Source: Acidobacteriota bacterium
GTDB lineage: Bacteria; Acidobacteriota; Blastocatellia; Pyrinomonadales; Pyrinomonadaceae
Assembly: GCA_003222935.1 (NCBI GenBank)
Contig: QHXL01000319.1
Coordinates: 1 to 16,088 of the forward strand
Direction: 5' to 3'
Length of the DNA: 16,088 bases
Shown: positions 15,065 to 16,088 of the stretch, piece after piece
Layout of the letters: the number at the start of each line of letters is the position of its first letter
Position numbering within the stretch: position 1 is the stretch's first letter
The notes under the pieces: generated by a model
Told to the model about the DNA's origin: nothing
The model's input: only the letters and a program-made list of their open reading frames with translations
Database searches by the model: none
Made by a program: the position numbers and the translations under genes

Positions 15065-15131
15065 ACCGTTACTCTCCCACCAGAAATGTTTAGACTGCGC
15101 ACTTGAAGAAAGCGAATAGAGGGAATACTCA

Positions 15132-16088
15132 TTGGTTAAGACGCGATTAGTTGAGCGATACGGCTCCTGGAAATCTCCGATTACCTCAGACCTCATTGTT
15201 AGCGGTTCTGTTGGACTCAGCCAACCTTGGTTCGACGGGGACGATATTTATTGGATTGAGATGCGACCTGTCGAAGGCGGTCGAAATGTGATCGTCAAAC
15301 GTGATGCCTCCGGGGTTTGTCGCGATCTTAACCCGCAACCATTCAACGCCCGAACTCGTGCGCACGAATATGGTGGTGGTGACTACACTACGCAAAATAG
15401 TGTGACTTATTTCTCAAACTTTACCGATCAACGTCTCTACCGAGTCGAAGAAGGAGGCGAACCTCAGGCTGTAACAAGTGAAGGTGACGTGCGTTATGCC
15501 GATGCTCGAATTGACTCCAGCCGGAATCGATTGATTTGTGTCAGTGACAGTTTGGATCTCACCTCCCCCGAGGGAATTGGACAGGTTCTCGTCGAGGGCA
15601 ATGATTTTTATTCCTCACCTAAACTGAGTCCTGACGGCACCCACTTGGCCTGGCTCACCTGGAACCATCCAAATATGCCATGGGACGGTTGTGAATTGTG
15701 GGTGGGTGAAGTTGCGGAAGATGGAACTCTTGGATCGACTCGATGGGTGGCCGGTGGCGCACATGAATCGATCTTCCAACCCGAATGGTCACCCGACGGA
15801 GTCCTTTACTTTTCATCGGATAGGAATGGTTGGTGGAATCTCCAACGAATACCAGCGAACGGCGAAATTGAAAGTGTTTCTCCCTTTAAGGGAGAACTGG
15901 GAATGCCTCAGTGGGTTTTCGGCATGTCGTCTTATGCGTTTGCCTCTGAGAATCTGATTGTTTGCAGTCATATCGAACATGGGATTTCGCGACTTGGAAT
16001 TATCGATCTCACTTCCGGCAAACTGAAAGATGTCGACTGCCCTTTTACAGACATTCAATATCTTCGCGCTGCCAACGGTTACGCTGTC
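15132..16088 (+). CDS. S9 family (prolyl oligopeptidase-type) serine peptidase, 3' partial
   Basis: The N-terminal 319 residues of a peptidase resembling dipeptidyl aminopeptidase/acylaminoacyl-peptidase-like members. The frame is open from the stop at 15117-15119 to the window end. The only good start is TTG 15132, with GAGGGA six to seven bases upstream. Typical sequence follows: RYGSWKSPITSDLIVSG (8-24), WFDGDDIYWIEMRPVEGGR, then ARTRAHEYGGG. Repeated WD-like blades come next (SPKLSPDGTHLAWLTW, QPEWSPDGVLYFSSDRNGWWNL), forming the beta-propeller. The catalytic alpha/beta-hydrolase domain with Ser, Asp and His would lie beyond the window. No signal peptide is seen, so a cytoplasmic location is likely. 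Confidence 0.88.
   Translation, partial: MVKTRLVERYGSWKSPITSDLIVSGSVGLSQPWFDGDDIYWIEMRPVEGGRNVIVKRDASGVCRDLNPQPFNARTRAHEYGGGDYTTQNSVTYFSNFTDQRLYRVEEGGEPQAVTSEGDVRYADARIDSSRNRLICVSDSLDLTSPEGIGQVLVEGNDFYSSPKLSPDGTHLAWLTWNHPNMPWDGCELWVGEVAEDGTLGSTRWVAGGAHESIFQPEWSPDGVLYFSSDRNGWWNLQRIPANGEIESVSPFKGELGMPQWVFGMSSYAFASENLIVCSHIEHGISRLGIIDLTSGKLKDVDCPFTDIQYLRAANGYAV

Overview
This 16 kb stretch looks like chromosomal DNA from a soil-type bacterium, most likely an Acidobacteriota member close to the Blastocatellia/Pyrinomonadales. That placement is an inference. It rests on moderate GC, many secreted and peptidase genes, a FecR-type protein next to ABC-2 exporters, and short-word repeats between genes of a kind I associate with that group. 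I see no tRNA, rRNA, phage, transposase or CRISPR array.

Layout. (1) Positions 1-6592, plus strand: the 3' part of a membrane-anchored FecR-domain protein whose reading frame breaks near its end, a small four-helix membrane protein, then two ABC ATPase/ABC-2 permease pairs. Close spacing and one overlap make this a probable export operon. (2) 8041-6669, minus strand: a TauE/SafE (TSUP) permease whose stop codon shares one base with the start of a 3-methyladenine DNA glycosylase. (3) 8245-11772, plus strand: a secreted endonuclease/exonuclease/phosphatase (EEP) protein, a secreted M20 metallopeptidase, then a small nucleotidyltransferase-fold protein that overlaps a second, cytoplasmic EEP protein by four bases. 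(4) 14765-11922, minus strand: a secreted gamma-glutamyltransferase-fold hydrolase without the usual gamma-glutamyl-binding residues, a small secreted protein broken by a frameshift, and a PrxQ/Bcp peroxiredoxin. (5) 14766-15131: a divergent region with a promoter for the hydrolase and, upstream on the same strand, a candidate 30-residue ORF with a good Shine-Dalgarno, ending just before an intrinsic terminator. (6) 15132-16088: the N-terminal half of an S9 (prolyl oligopeptidase) family peptidase that runs off the window.

The most unusual feature is in the gaps. Several intergenic regions carry inverted-repeat elements built from degenerate 7-base words. The words differ between elements (NGNNCTT at 2273 and 8052, TCAGATY at 6600, NCANNNN at 11793), but the period of seven is shared. 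The arms abut genes so closely that they contain stop codons, and in one case a ribosome binding site. Two elements share a tract that differs by exactly one 7-base unit. Two genes have single frameshifts near GGCGGC runs, which could be assembly errors or real decay.
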